Assembly: GCA_033980235.1 (NCBI GenBank)
Contig: CM067065.1
Span: 26,134,836-26,198,835, forward strand
Reading direction: 5' to 3'
DNA from: Diadema setosum
Taxonomy: Eukaryota; Echinodermata; Echinoidea; Diadematoida; Diadematidae
Length of the DNA stretch: 64,000 nucleotides
Notes under the pieces: generated by a model
The model's input: the letters and a program-made list of their open reading frames with translations, nothing else
Told to the model about the DNA's origin: nothing
Database searches by the model: none
Shown: piece by piece, positions 35,340 through 46,260 of the stretch
Numbering within the stretch: the stretch's first letter is position 1
Layout of the letters: the number at the start of each line of letters is the position of its first letter
Position numbers and translations under genes: made by a program

Positions 35340-37926
35340 AAAGTGACACTGAAACTTGCATAAAATGCATAACTTCCACTGGATCATACGATTTTCCATG
35401 TTCACTTATGTGTTCTTATGATATTGCTCCAATCCACGGGTACATTTGGGTTTCATTCCCCTTTTATACTGTTTGAGGTATCCAAATGAAACTTTGCATA
35501 TGTATGTACGATTGGACGAAGTTACTTCTAAGACCACCTTGTGGGTGCCAGCGTTCAAGGTCAAATATTGTAGGTCATTGTCAAATTCTACAATGTCATT
35601 TCGTGCTCTTTCTTTGTATCTCACCTGGTAAGCACTGTCGACATAGTGTTGTGGTGTTCTTTTAATAACTTTCCACACTTGTGAGCTATATGACCACCAA
35701 ATTCACTCCTCAGATCATCTAAAGATGGCTGTCAAGTGTTGATATTGGGGAAGTCAGACTCCGTCAACAGTCAAAAAGTCAATGAGCTTACATGTTAAAA
35801 TCAGAGTAATCACAAATTCGATATGTGGGCAAGACATCACTTCGCTTTTACCTTGCTAGATGGTGAATATTTGTGAAGCTTCCGTTTCTAATTCATACAG
35901 TGCTCATCAGTATACATGTCTGAGAATAGCGGTAAAGAAGATTAGAGACTTTGGCAACAGCGTGCAAAATTCGCAAAATTTTATTTTGTGCCTTATTTGC
36001 TGAACAAACGTCGTAGGAGTACTACAACCTGTTAGGCAATTTAGCGGAACAATACGTCTATTATTAGCGTTATAGAATAAATGACAATGATGTAGTTGTG
36101 AAGCATACTTTTCATTAGATACTTTTGCAATGACTCCATGTATACTGTTACTCGAACTAGGTATATAATCACCAATGACTTGTACTTGAATAACGACAGA
36201 ATGATTCGGTGAGGAAAGTTTTCTGTCACGTCATTAGGAAGAAGCGAACGTGTCAATATTATGCCATTTGTTCCATAGTTATTTCTGAAGTATTTGAATG
36301 CATTTTCCTAAAACATTTTTCATTTTATATATACCTACGTTGCATCCAGATGCCTATTCGTTGAAAAATGTGGGCAATGTATTCAAAGGTCAGAGATCAT
36401 ACGTTAATGGGCCCAGGGTATACAACATTTCACTAGTTGTTGTTGTTGTTTTGTTTTGTTTTTTGTGTTTTTTGGTGGGGGGGGGGACACGGTTCAAAGT
36501 GTCCTGGAACCTTGCATAATACATGTATTTAGTTATGTATGATGCCAAACTGTTCCCGCTGATACAAATGCAGCCGTTTTAAGGAAATAACATAAGATTA
36601 TTCTTATACTCCATGATTTGGTAATGCTTAAGTGGTTCATAAAAGTCCAGTAAAACTGTGTATAGTACAAACAGTGGATTTGACAATGGTATACGATATC
36701 CGCAATTTACTATTTGACGGGGTCTATCATCCGATTGATATGTATAAGCACGGTAGTCCCCTATTCGGAAACTACAAGTTAGATAAGCTGCATTCATTTT
36801 GCACGCGACCATGGCGTTATAGCCAAAGGTGATCTGCAAATCCCTGTGTGCCTACAGAGGATTGGAAAACGTAACAAATTTCTGTGTATAGAACAACGAA
36901 ACAGAAACTGGTGCATGTATTATTCTCAGTCACTTTGTTAGTCATTATGATGATTTGCTCATTGCAGTTCCGGAATCTCAGCTCGAGGGACTCGAATTGA
37001 TCCCAAATCAGTCGGAATGCGTGTATCACCCATTAAAACAAAATCTGAATACATAACTGCGATTATGCCCAGTCTCCATTGGTAGCCCATAAGGGCTGGT
37101 ATCAAGTTCGATTTTCATATCATAATTATACCTTGTATTTAGTTGTTTCCATCGAAATGCCCGTATGCCTGTATACGGTATGCGTATGTCAATTTAATAA
37201 GTATCTAAACCATAATAAATTGTAGTCGTAATCTAAGTGCCAAGAATCTCATGATTTAAATAAGTGTAATCCCCAAGACATCGTGATAAGGACTTTAAGA
37301 CAATTGGCATCGTCATTATAAAACAAACTCCTTATTGTAAAACATGTTTTAGATTTTAGATAAATTCATGTCTATGCTGGAAACATATCTTTTTGATGAT
37401 TCATGATGACGTCACTGTTACATGAATATTGTACGCATGGAAATATGTAGACCTATTCGTTTAAATGCATACAAACAACTTGTTAAATCCTCTAAACATC
37501 TTTTATTTTTAAGATATGGTGCATACTTTAGAAATGTAAGTAGCATGCTCTTGTTTTTGAGGCTTTGTGTACTGGTAAGAAGCATATTTTATTCTTAGTA
37601 GCGCTCAAACATGTACACATGCTTTTGCTAGCTCTCCAAAAAGAGCTCTCATTTGCCTGTTTTGCACTGCTTTACAGATTTGTACTGTTGTTGGTTATTC
37701 ATATATCTTGTCTGGATACGCCAGGTCAAATTTGAAGTCATATTGGTTGGATTTCAGTGTGTATTTTGAAGTTCAACTTTTGCAGCTTTATGGAGTTCTG
37801 TAACTAGTGCATAAGGTAAGAGGCCATACTTTGTACACACTTGTATGTAAGCTGTATAATATTAGCAGGGTATTATGTAATGTGCACCTGGGTGAACTTC
37901 AACAATAGGACTCACTTCCAAGCACA
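35340..37926. other. Unassigned region
   Basis: No confident gene. A segment at about 35440-35640 is open on both strands and resembles dispersed non-coding repeats. G- and T-rich tracts occur near 36430-36490. The last few hundred bases probably belong to the 5' region of the CR1-like element that follows. Confidence 0.4.
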
Positions 37927-38112
37927 ATGGGAGCTTTTCACCTTGGACTATTGTTAACCCTCTGCCTGCTTGCATCTATGGAAGCTGTGTACTGCAATGA
38001 GCAATGGTGTATCAAACTTTCAACTCATGGACACTTCACCAGGAAGCAGTATCTCAAAAGGAGAATCCCTTATATCCCAAATGGAACAGCTTCTTTCCAA
38101 CTTTCCAACTAG
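37927..38112 (+). pseudogene. Signal-peptide-like leader of CR1-like ORF
   Basis: From ATG at 37927 the peptide MGAFHLGLLLTLCLLASMEA has a classic secretory signal: short N-region, hydrophobic core and a plausible cleavage after a small residue. It stops at 38110-38112. The 2A-like motif lies 15 bases further on, in the next frame, so one base change separates leader and 2A. Leader-plus-2A starts are known for some non-LTR ORFs in echinoderms; the joined state here is an inference. Confidence 0.5.
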
Positions 38113-38558
38113 AACTGTTACATGGTGGTGACATACATCCCAACCCCGGACCACAGGATAATGATGGCATTATTCCACGTTCTATCCCTGACAATGATCT
38201 TCAGCACAGTACATGTATCAAGTACACTCCTGCAGAACTCTCACAATGGCGGCACAGAAAGTTCCAGTTGCCTTCAGAGGTACGTGATATAATCCGTTCT
38301 TATGGAATTCAACGAAGAGAGACACGGAGAGGAAGACGTGGAGGCCGTAGAAGGAATAATCTTCGACAATCCAGAAAATCTAAATCATCATCGAACCTTC
38401 TACTGTGCTCAGTGAATGTTCGGTCAGTGCGTAATAAGTCAGCCCTATTACATAATTTCATATGTGACACAACTCCTGATTTCATGCCAATGACAGAAAC
38501 ATGGTTAACGGAGCACGACTCAGCCATTCAATCAATCTGCATACCAAAATTTTCATAG
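38004..38558 (+). pseudogene. CR1-like ORF: 2A-like motif and endonuclease start
   Basis: The frame carries GGDIHPNPGP (residues 41-50, 38124-38153), a 2A-like ribosome-skipping motif with the invariant NPGP. A very basic linker (RRGRRGGRRRNN) follows, then LLCSVNVRSVRNKSALL and DFMPMTETWLTE, the first two conserved blocks of an APE-type endonuclease. The canonical 2A has E where this has H, so skipping efficiency is uncertain. The reading stops at 38558, where about the last three-quarters of the endonuclease and the RT fingers are deleted. Confidence 0.75.
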
Positions 38559-38598
38559 CACTGAGACAGCACTCGTTCGAATTAAAAATGATCTCCTG

Positions 38599-39771
38599 AT
38601 GGCAATGGATGACCAGAAGATCAACTTACTGCTCTTACTTGATCTCAGTGGCGCTTTTGACACTATTGATCATTCCTGCCTATCAAAAACTCTGAAAACC
38701 CATTTTTGGATTGACGGTAAAGTTTTGGAATGGATTAACTCTTATTTGTCTGATAGAAAACAGACAGTTGAAATGGAAGACATTGTCTCTGATGTGTTCA
38801 CGGTACCTTTTGGTGTCCCACAGGGGTCACGTTTAGGTCCCCTACTGTTTACACTGTACACAAGTAGACTCCTCACAAATATTGAAAAGGAGTTTCCTGC
38901 TATCACTTTTCACTGTTATGCAGATGATACACAAATATATTTGTCATTCCGCCCTAACACACCAAACGAAGACTACTGCAGAACTGTGTTAGAATCTTGT
39001 ATTGAGTACATTAGAACCTGGACATTACAAAACAAAATGATGTTAAATGATAAGAAAACGGAATTGTTAGTCATTGGCACTCCACGGCAAGTCTCTAAAT
39101 TTGAATCAAGTGGTATATCACTCGCTGATACTGTTATAAAACCATCCAATAATGTGAGAAACGTGGGGGTGTTTTTTGATACCCATTTGAATAAGGAATC
39201 TCAGGTTATTAGTGTATGTAAATCAGCATATTATATGATATATAATTTGAGACACATTCGTAAATATTTTGATCAGGAAAGCATGAAGACGATTGTCCAC
39301 GCATGTGTTATAAGCAAATTAGATTATTGTAATAGTCTGTTGTACGGATTACCGGATTCACAGATAGTTAAGTTGCAGCGGGTTCAAAACACGTGTGCAA
39401 GATTGATTTGTAATCTCCCAAGATTTGCTCATGTTACACCACTTCTAAAGGAATTGCACTGGCTGCCCATTCGCCAAAGAATTGATTTCAAGATATTGGT
39501 GCTGGTTTATAAAGCTCTGAATGGTCAGGCCCCTGGTTATATCAGTGAATTATTGAACTTTAAATCTCAGATTCATAGCCATAATTTCCGCAGTACAAAT
39601 GATAGATTGACATTGCAGATACCCCAAATCAAAACAAAAGTTACCTTAGGTGACCGATCATTTTCTTGTGCAACCCCTAGGTTGTGGAATAGATTACCAT
39701 TAGACATTCAGAAATGTCAGACTTTAAATAGTTTTAAATCAAAAGTGAAAACTGTTTTTTTTTTGTTTTAG
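38599..39771 (+). CDS. CR1-like reverse transcriptase, N-terminally deleted
   Basis: The open frame really begins at the deletion junction near 38556 (STETALVRIKNDLL) and runs to a stop at 39771. It shows LLDLSGAFDTIDHS (residues 14-26), GVPQGSRLGPLLF near 72, the catalytic YADD at 107-110, and the long C-terminal domain with KLDYCNSLLYGLP and a conserved HWLPIRQRIDFKI. The sequence family is CR1/L2/Rex1-like. Without endonuclease and fingers it is defective, yet the remaining 390 codons are free of stops. The 3'UTR follows and ends in an ATT-type tail. Confidence 0.88.
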   Translation: MAMDDQKINLLLLLDLSGAFDTIDHSCLSKTLKTHFWIDGKVLEWINSYLSDRKQTVEMEDIVSDVFTVPFGVPQGSRLGPLLFTLYTSRLLTNIEKEFPAITFHCYADDTQIYLSFRPNTPNEDYCRTVLESCIEYIRTWTLQNKMMLNDKKTELLVIGTPRQVSKFESSGISLADTVIKPSNNVRNVGVFFDTHLNKESQVISVCKSAYYMIYNLRHIRKYFDQESMKTIVHACVISKLDYCNSLLYGLPDSQIVKLQRVQNTCARLICNLPRFAHVTPLLKELHWLPIRQRIDFKILVLVYKALNGQAPGYISELLNFKSQIHSHNFRSTNDRLTLQIPQIKTKVTLGDRSFSCATPRLWNRLPLDIQKCQTLNSFKSKVKTVFFLF

Positions 39772-39880
39772 CATGGGCTTATTTCTTTTTGTACTTCCCA
39801 TGCAGCATAAGCGCAGTAGAATATATAGGCATAGTTTCTGCGCTTAATAAATGATTTATTATCATTATTATTATTAGTAC
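39772..39880 (+). repeat. 3'UTR and ATT-rich tail of the CR1-like element
   Basis: A short 3'UTR contains CTTAATAAATGATTTATT and ends in (ATT)n near 39862-39876. This is a typical microsatellite terminus for this superfamily. Confidence 0.7.
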
Positions 39881-40299
39881 AGATTATTTGAATAAGTACG
39901 TATTCAAGTACGTTTTGAATAAAACGTATCCAGACAAATGTATATCATATTTTTACCTCTTCCTTCATGCAGATGTATACTCTTGCCTAGAGGGTTTGTT
40001 TGATAGCTAGTGATAGTGCTCACCTCATTGGAAAGGTAATTGGGTAAATATTTGGTTTTAGTATCTCATTCAAACACAACTATAAGTTAACTTCCATATT
40101 AACATTTTAAAACTCACAAATTCCACGCACACATTTTATGATTCACAGGATCCAAATTACACTAATCCTATTTACTTTGCAGAGTGCAACAACAGCATAA
40201 GTTTGATATACTGAGCAAACAGGCTTGCATTAGTTCGCACAATTTAAGGTAGTTAAGTAACCAAATTGTAACCGGTTATGTGATGCTAAGTATATGCCT

Positions 40300-40564
40300 T
40301 ATAGGTATAATGTTGCAAATATGTGGTGCTTATTTCATCCATAACTGCTGCAAAATTGCTTCTTTAAAGGAGCCAATCAGTGTCATTGCCTGTTCCTCTA
40401 GAGACGCAATATTGCCCAGTAATCTCAAGGTGCACTTGAGGTTACTGGGCAACATTGCGCCTCTAAAGGCGTAGACAGTGACACTGACTGGCTCCTTTAA
40501 AGAAGCAGTTTTGCAGCAGTCATGATCAAATAAGCACCACATAGGTGCAACATTATACCTATAT
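40300..40564. repeat. 265-bp palindrome (foldback element)
   Basis: The arms are reverse complements around GTGCAC at about 40432. Matching pairs include TATAGGTATAATGTTGC with its inverse at 40549-40564, and GGAGCCAATCAGTGTCA with TGACACTGACTGGCTCC. Only scattered mismatches. No coding content. Confidence 0.85.
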
Positions 40565-41040
40565 ACACGTACATGGCACAAAATCGCACCCTCAAGAGAG
40601 GCTACAGTCTTGGAACTTTGGGTGCTTCTTTGCACCCTCACGAAAGGTGTAAAGTTGCACTAAAAGTAGAGGCAAGAAAGGGTGCAAAGTTGCGCCGAAA
40701 ATTAAAGGGAGAAAGATCACACCCTCAAGAAAGGTGCAACTCAGCACCAATTAGTGTGGGTGGAAAGATGCACCCTCAAGAAAAGGGTGAAACTTAGCAC
40801 CACTATAGTATGGGGGGAAATATGCACCCAAGGGAAGAACTTCGCACCCTCAGTAAAGCGTGCAATGTTGCATCCTCTATGGAGGTGCAAAGGTGCGCCC
40901 ACAGGGTGCAAAATTATACCATTGCACCATGGTGCAACTTTTGCACCAATTTCTTGAGGGTGCAAGATACCACCCATAGGGAGCCACCAGTGTGACATCA
41001 CTTTGCACCCTTAAAAGGTGCAAGAGTGAACCATTTTCTC
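40565..41040. repeat. GGTGCA/GCACCCTCA degenerate satellite-like block
   Basis: Words such as GCACCCTCAAGAAAGGTGCAA recur at variable spacing in both orientations, interspersed with short linkers. Matching inverted words near both ends suggest a TIR element built from shorter repeats. Open frames here are low-complexity artefacts. Confidence 0.7.
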
Positions 41041-41389
41041 TTAGTGTGTATGGCCTGAAAGTATTGTACTTTCAATACTGTAACACTTCTATTGCATTGT
41101 AATTTCCTCGTATTTTTTTTTTTGGACCATATTCTTTAATAATGACAATAAAACAGATGAATCAGCATTGTTATGTTGCAATTGAACAAAAAATTGAAAA
41201 TAATAATAAAAAATATTAAATATAATGTAGACCTAATATATATGAAACACTGTGTATACTTTACTCAAGGACGGTTGCCTGTTATTACATTGATGAACCG
41301 AAATGAACATAAACGCGTCATTCAGACACACATTCACATTAGCGATCAAAAATAGATGCAAGTCGTAAATAATCCAAAGTGGCGTATAC

Positions 41390-41560
41390 CTGACATGATG
41401 ATGCTGAGGCGACGGCCTTTGAGAGAAAATCACTGTGCACGAGGGCATAGTGCAGACTGAAGCTAGAAAGATTTGCCATGGTGAATACCAACTGGGCCCA
41501 GTCATCCCCCATCACGAACGGACATGAAATACTCGGGGATTTCAACTTCAAATCTTTAAT
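41390..41560 (-). CDS. LRR exon of an NLR-type receptor (57 codons)
   Basis: The minus strand has TTTCTCCAG at the acceptor and the donor GTATAC after 41390. The 171 bases are open in phase 0. The peptide begins IKDLKLKSPSIS, has FTMANLSSFSLHYALV in the middle and ends KAVASASSCQ. It matches the cassette plan of the exons at 7845-8021 and 9669-9854. It is over 31 kb from them with several mobile elements between, so it may belong to a neighbouring member of the same family or to a very long gene. Confidence 0.6.
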
Positions 41561-41980
41561 CTGGAGAAAGAACAATAACAGCAAACACACCACGTATTAT
41601 CGAGCAAACACGAATTCTACAAACCAAAAGTAAAAACAAAAAATAAAAATGACTGATTTACACAGAAACAATTTAAAGACAGAATTTTGGATACACAGGA
41701 GGCCTCGTATAATGTACGTGTTAACGAATATTCACACGGTTATTGCAAATCTGTCTTTACTTGTCTCTTTCACTATTTTTTTCTCTTTTTTTGAGGGTAA
41801 TGTCGTCCACTATATTACAAAAAAGAACTCCGATCCGCTCTACTACCGATATGTTGACCTGTTGATAAATGGACCGTTCGACAGAGCACGTGGCCAAAAA
41901 GACAATGAGAAGTTTAAACGATGTGAACAAGCAAAAGGCATACAATACATAGAGTGACGTCAGTACAGATAAATCTTCAT

Positions 41981-42672
41981 ATGTGACCCTGCACCACACA
42001 ACAAGCAAATAGTTACCAGACATGGATTTTTAATTAAGACCATAGTCTCAAAAAGCAGACTTTAAGCTTTAATGTGTATAACTCAAATCAAATGGACTCT
42101 CCTAACCTATCTAAATATTGAAAAAAAAAAAACACAAACTCAGGAAAAGTGTGAACTGAGAAAAGAGGCTTTGAAGTACAACGTCTATTCAAGCGCTTAA
42201 TCTTTACCAAACCGTGCTGGTTGTGCGATGAATGGGACAAAAAACAGGAAGTAAACCACCCGAGTAACAACAATGAAGGGATTATGAAATTAAAATGAAA
42301 TTAAACATGCCACATTAACACATTCTGTTCATAATTAATGCCAACTTTCAAAGTAGTAACCCTATCTTTTGAAAAGTTATGAGAGTTGAAAATGAAGAGT
42401 ATGTGCAAGGTTTTTCAGAAATGAAAAAGGGACTCTAAAGACACACCTAATCATGATATTCTACCAAAAATGTTCGAGATAAACTGTTAAAAAACAAACT
42501 TTCCCGCCCGTTTTAGGACCCCAAATTTTAGCATTATGTAAACGAAGACTTGCTCTTTCAGAAAATATGAAAAAGTCAAGATCGGCTATGCTGACCCATT
42601 TCACTTATTTTCAGAGTTCACGCAAAATCAGTGTGTGCGACTTTTTGTTCGTTTTGTGATGCGCGGTCACAT
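41981..42672 (-). mobile_element. MITE family B, copy 2, TA flanked
   Basis: It is inverted relative to copy 1. On the minus strand it begins TGTGACCGCGCATCAC, followed by an AAAGTCGCACAC word. The left edge reads TGTGACCC. TA is present on both sides, as at family A copy 2. It contains the same 60-codon open frame (minus, 42088-42273) as copy 1, with scattered substitutions. No recognised domain. Confidence 0.8.
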
Positions 42673-44137
42673 ATAATCTCACATCATATGGTTTAAGACT
42701 GCATGTGTTTCGTTTGTCATTTTAACACCTGAAACTTCTGTTTAAAATAAAAATATTCATCATTTTATCCAAAAATGATCATTCCTTATTTCGGTATTCA
42801 GCGCTTTCATGTTTCATTTTGATTGTTTGTTTGTTTTTCAAACATACTATTAGCGGTAATGGGAATAAAGTTACCAATAAAGTATTACTATAGAAAATAA
42901 TATATATCTTTAAAGCAAATTGCACCAAAGACCGGACATCATTCTTATATGGTTACCTTACTTTCTTCTACAGTCACCTGATATTTCTGTCCTCGTACCC
43001 GCTTACACGCGTATTCAATAAACGCAGTTGAACAGTGAATTTGTTATTTCTTTGTACAATGTATCAGATGACATGGTCTATAATTATGTTTTGATGCTTT
43101 GAATATTTTCTTTAATCTCCACGATAGTTATGGTATTTTCCTTATTCTCTATATTCATATTTGATATTCCGTGAACCATTACAGTCTAAATTAACATGTT
43201 GTGGTAATTATCATTATTTTTTCCACCTGCCATCACTTTGTATGATATAAAGTACATTCTACTTGTAACAATATAAACTTCAGGTATTCACACATACCCA
43301 TCATTGATTTGCCAGGCGCGGTGTTAATTTATGAATGATGAATATCAAAAACGTGAACTTTGGTCGTTCATTGTGAGAACTAAATTCCTCAAAGCATTGT
43401 TCTAAATTCCTACTAATCAAAATTTCCCATCACCTAACTCCCTACCCATTCCTTTTATTTCTGACGGTCTCTCTAACGGCAAGACTGCCGACACTCTGTC
43501 TATACGGCGAGACAACCCAACTCGTACGACAACAGCATCAACATCCTCATGGAAAAAGCACTTTAACTCTGAATGCAAATTACTTAACTATCCTCCTGTC
43601 CGCAATAGTACTTTCTCCAAAAAAAAAAAAAAGACAGAGAGAAAGTCTTCACTCTTGAAGGGGTGATTAACGGAAAAGAGTGATTTTCGAGTGTAATGGG
43701 AGTGAATTTTGAGTGAAAATGTTCATTTCATTAATTTTGGAGTGACATCAGGAATCACTCGAAATTCCTTCTTTTCTGTTATTCATTTCTTCAAGAGTGA
43801 ATATTTTCATTCTTCTTTTTTTTTTGGAGTAATCTAGATAATCCTGCTTCCCGTTCGTTGATAACCTACAATGAAGTATGCATTTCTTTTTTTTTCTTCA
43901 AATTTAATAAGATGTATAACCAACGTTAGATAAACTTGGAATCATAACACAGAGCTTTGTTATATGGGCTTTATGAACATTCTGTCTGTAAAACTACAAT
44001 AATAAGAGGATTGTTAATAAAAAATGAAACTGTCAATAGTATGGAGTTGGCAGCTCGAACAAATTAAAGTAACAGACAATCTTGTTTTGGAACACGTTTT
44101 GCAATACCTAAGCAAGGAGATATTAGCGCACATAAAT
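42673..44137. other. Unassigned region with a small foldback
   Basis: A foldback at 43650-43799 begins CACTCTTGAAG and ends with its inverse CTTCAAGAGTG. Around 43430-43620 a slightly GC-richer stretch is open in two frames and runs into an A-run. I cannot assign it to a family. No host gene recognised. Confidence 0.45.
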
Positions 44138-45738
44138 CTGCCCCCCCCACGGAAAAAAGCAGTAACTGACATTTTTATGAATGTCTACTTTTTTGCAAAA
44201 ATGAATAGTTTACCCAATGCTCTCCAATGTTAATAGGTCAGTTTTGCAAAAAGAAAAATGAAAGTGACCAAAAAATACAATTTTTCACTTTTGCAAAAAG
44301 CAGTAACTGCATCTGACAGTTGATTCAACTTTGCAAGTTTCCCCACGGAAAAAAGCAGTAACTAACAAAACCCACGGAAGAAAGCAGTAGCTAACAATTT
44401 AGTCTTTATCATTCAGACTCTGTATAGTCCTTCCTGTATATTTTTTCCCTAATACCATTTATTTTTTCTACTATTTTTTTTAAACAATGTAAACAGCAGT
44501 TTCTCCCATAATTTAGGAGAGTAGATATAAAAAGATTGTTTCACCAGTAACTTGACTCTGCCCGCAGGGAATCATATGACAAGTTGTAGAAAAAGCTTCT
44601 TTCTGGAGACTAACAAACCTGGGAGACTCAGCGCGCTCAGAGTGCAGAATACGCGTGCAGCTGCTGCATGCGCATAAATTCTGCAGCATACAGTAACTAG
44701 CTAAACATTGCATCACATCACACTCATCACTTGCATGCACAGTATTGCAGGTCTGGTACAGTCTGAGTTATCACGCCAGTGCTAACAATGCTGTCAAACA
44801 GTTTCTGCGGTCCAGGCATGCGTGTAAATCTATCATGAATTGCAGAGGAAAAGTCATGGTAGCCATGGCTTTGGCCAGAACCAGAAAATCTAGGTGAGCT
44901 GAAAATATATTGAAGGGAGATGAGCACTAGTATTAATGCACTAACGTTAGTCTAATGTTAGATGTAGGCCCTAAAGTTTAAAATAGGTCTACCAGATCTA
45001 ATGATACAGAGTAGATCTAGATTCTTATCTATCGTTAACTGTTTAGTGTTAGACAAAATGTCAGTAGGCCTAATCTAACGTAATAGACCTAGGTCTAGCA
45101 CTAACATTGGGCATAGATCTGTAGTCTAGCTTAAGTGTAACGTCAGAGTTCGACTAGGATCTAAGACGAAGAGACTTGACTTTATTGTCTAGTCCAGGGT
45201 CATGTGTCAAGGGCCAGGCCGGGCACTCCAAAGTTCAATTAGGGTACATAGGTGTCTACCTTATTTTTACACAGAATGCCATTCAATCGACAAGACCTAG
45301 TCTAGGTCTATCGATAGTTCCTAGATCTTATACATCTAGACTAACCAGAAAGTAGAAGAACTTTATAACCTGGTGGTGGTAACAATTCTCCTCCTATGGT
45401 CATGTGACATGTGCAGTTACTGCTTTTTTCCATGGGGAAAACAGCAGACTCCTGGCCGTCTGCAGTTACTGCTTTTTTGCGTGGGGAAACTACCCAGAAT
45501 CAAGGGTGAGCCACCGCAATAACTGCATTTTCCTAAATAACATTTAAAAAATAACGGAAACATAATTTTTTCCTAGGTATTGTTAGACAACTAGGTATGT
45601 GCATAATCATACCACAAAATTATTTTTGAATGTTTCTGTGTTTTTAAAGAATCTGCAAAAAACACAAAATCGCATTTATCTCAGCTCAGCAGCTATGCAG
45701 TTACTGCTTTCTTCCGTGGGGGGGGGGGGGGGGGGCAG
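44138..45738. mobile_element. 1.6 kb element with C-rich TIRs (CCCCACGGAAAAAAGCAG)
   Basis: The left end reads CTG, then a C-run, then ACGGAAAAAAGCAGTAACTG. The right end is its inverse, CAGTTACTGC..CCGTGG, then a G-run, then CAG. Additional internal copies occur near 44344-44394 on the left and inverted at 45413-45475 on the right, so the ends are multi-copy. The interior has no transposase and includes a CTAG-rich stretch at 44940-45360. Confidence 0.7.
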
Positions 45739-46149
45739 AAATGCTGTAAATATGGTGGTAATCTGGCATACAATTGGGATAAGAAAAATCATCTCGGATC
45801 ACCTTTTGTATCTGTACTGATTCTTTCTTTATTTATCTATTTCTCACCAAATCTTATGTATAGGCTAACTCAAAAATTCTCTCAAATATCAATTCCAAAC
45901 TTATGTCATGTATGTATCAGGTCATAAAGATTATCTAGTAGGTATATCAACGTGATTAGTTATCCGTGACTTGAGTATGACGTCATTATGTAAAATCACT
46001 TTATCAATCAAATTTCTATAACGGGAGAGAATTTGTCAGTGAAATGTACATGACATAATTTTAAATTGATTTAAATCATTTTGATCATGACACTTTAAGC
46101 GCGCTCGTGCGCGCGTTGAAATTTTAACATCTTCCAAACAAGCTCAAAA

Positions 46150-46260
46150 TTGAAAGAAAATAAAGTAATCGTTTGTCACACGAAGCGAGGTAAACACAAG
46201 GTATGCGTACGACGTTTCGGCCGCGAATTCTGCTGGCCTTCGTCTGGCAAAGTAGACCGA
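46150..46260 (-). mobile_element. Penelope-like terminal fragment with hammerhead-like core
   Basis: On the minus strand CAGACGA, AGGCC, a loop, GGCC and GAAAC follow one another (46246 down to 46214). This is the arrangement of a hammerhead ribozyme: core CUGANGA, stem II, GAAA. Hammerheads with exactly this GACGAAGGCC...GGCCGAAACGTC text are known from Penelope-like retroelements. One conserved core base differs (A for U). The flanking GTACGCATACC and TTTACCTCGC segments recur at 58620-58740 on the plus strand. Confidence 0.55.

Noticed and set aside
35406..35678. 90-codon minus and 61-codon plus frames
   Set aside because: Open on both strands in what looks like a dispersed non-coding repeat.
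36968..37056. Possible terminal exon (PESQLEGLELIPNQSEC) after a TTGCAG acceptor
   Set aside because: Only 29 codons, another frame is open as well, and no upstream exon or domain supports it.
40573..41001. Several overlapping frames on both strands
   Set aside because: All fall in the GGTGCA-rich repeat block; low complexity.
41649..41957. 102-codon plus-strand frame
   Set aside because: Lies opposite the upstream flank of the minus-strand LRR exon, has no domain and no splice or conservation support.
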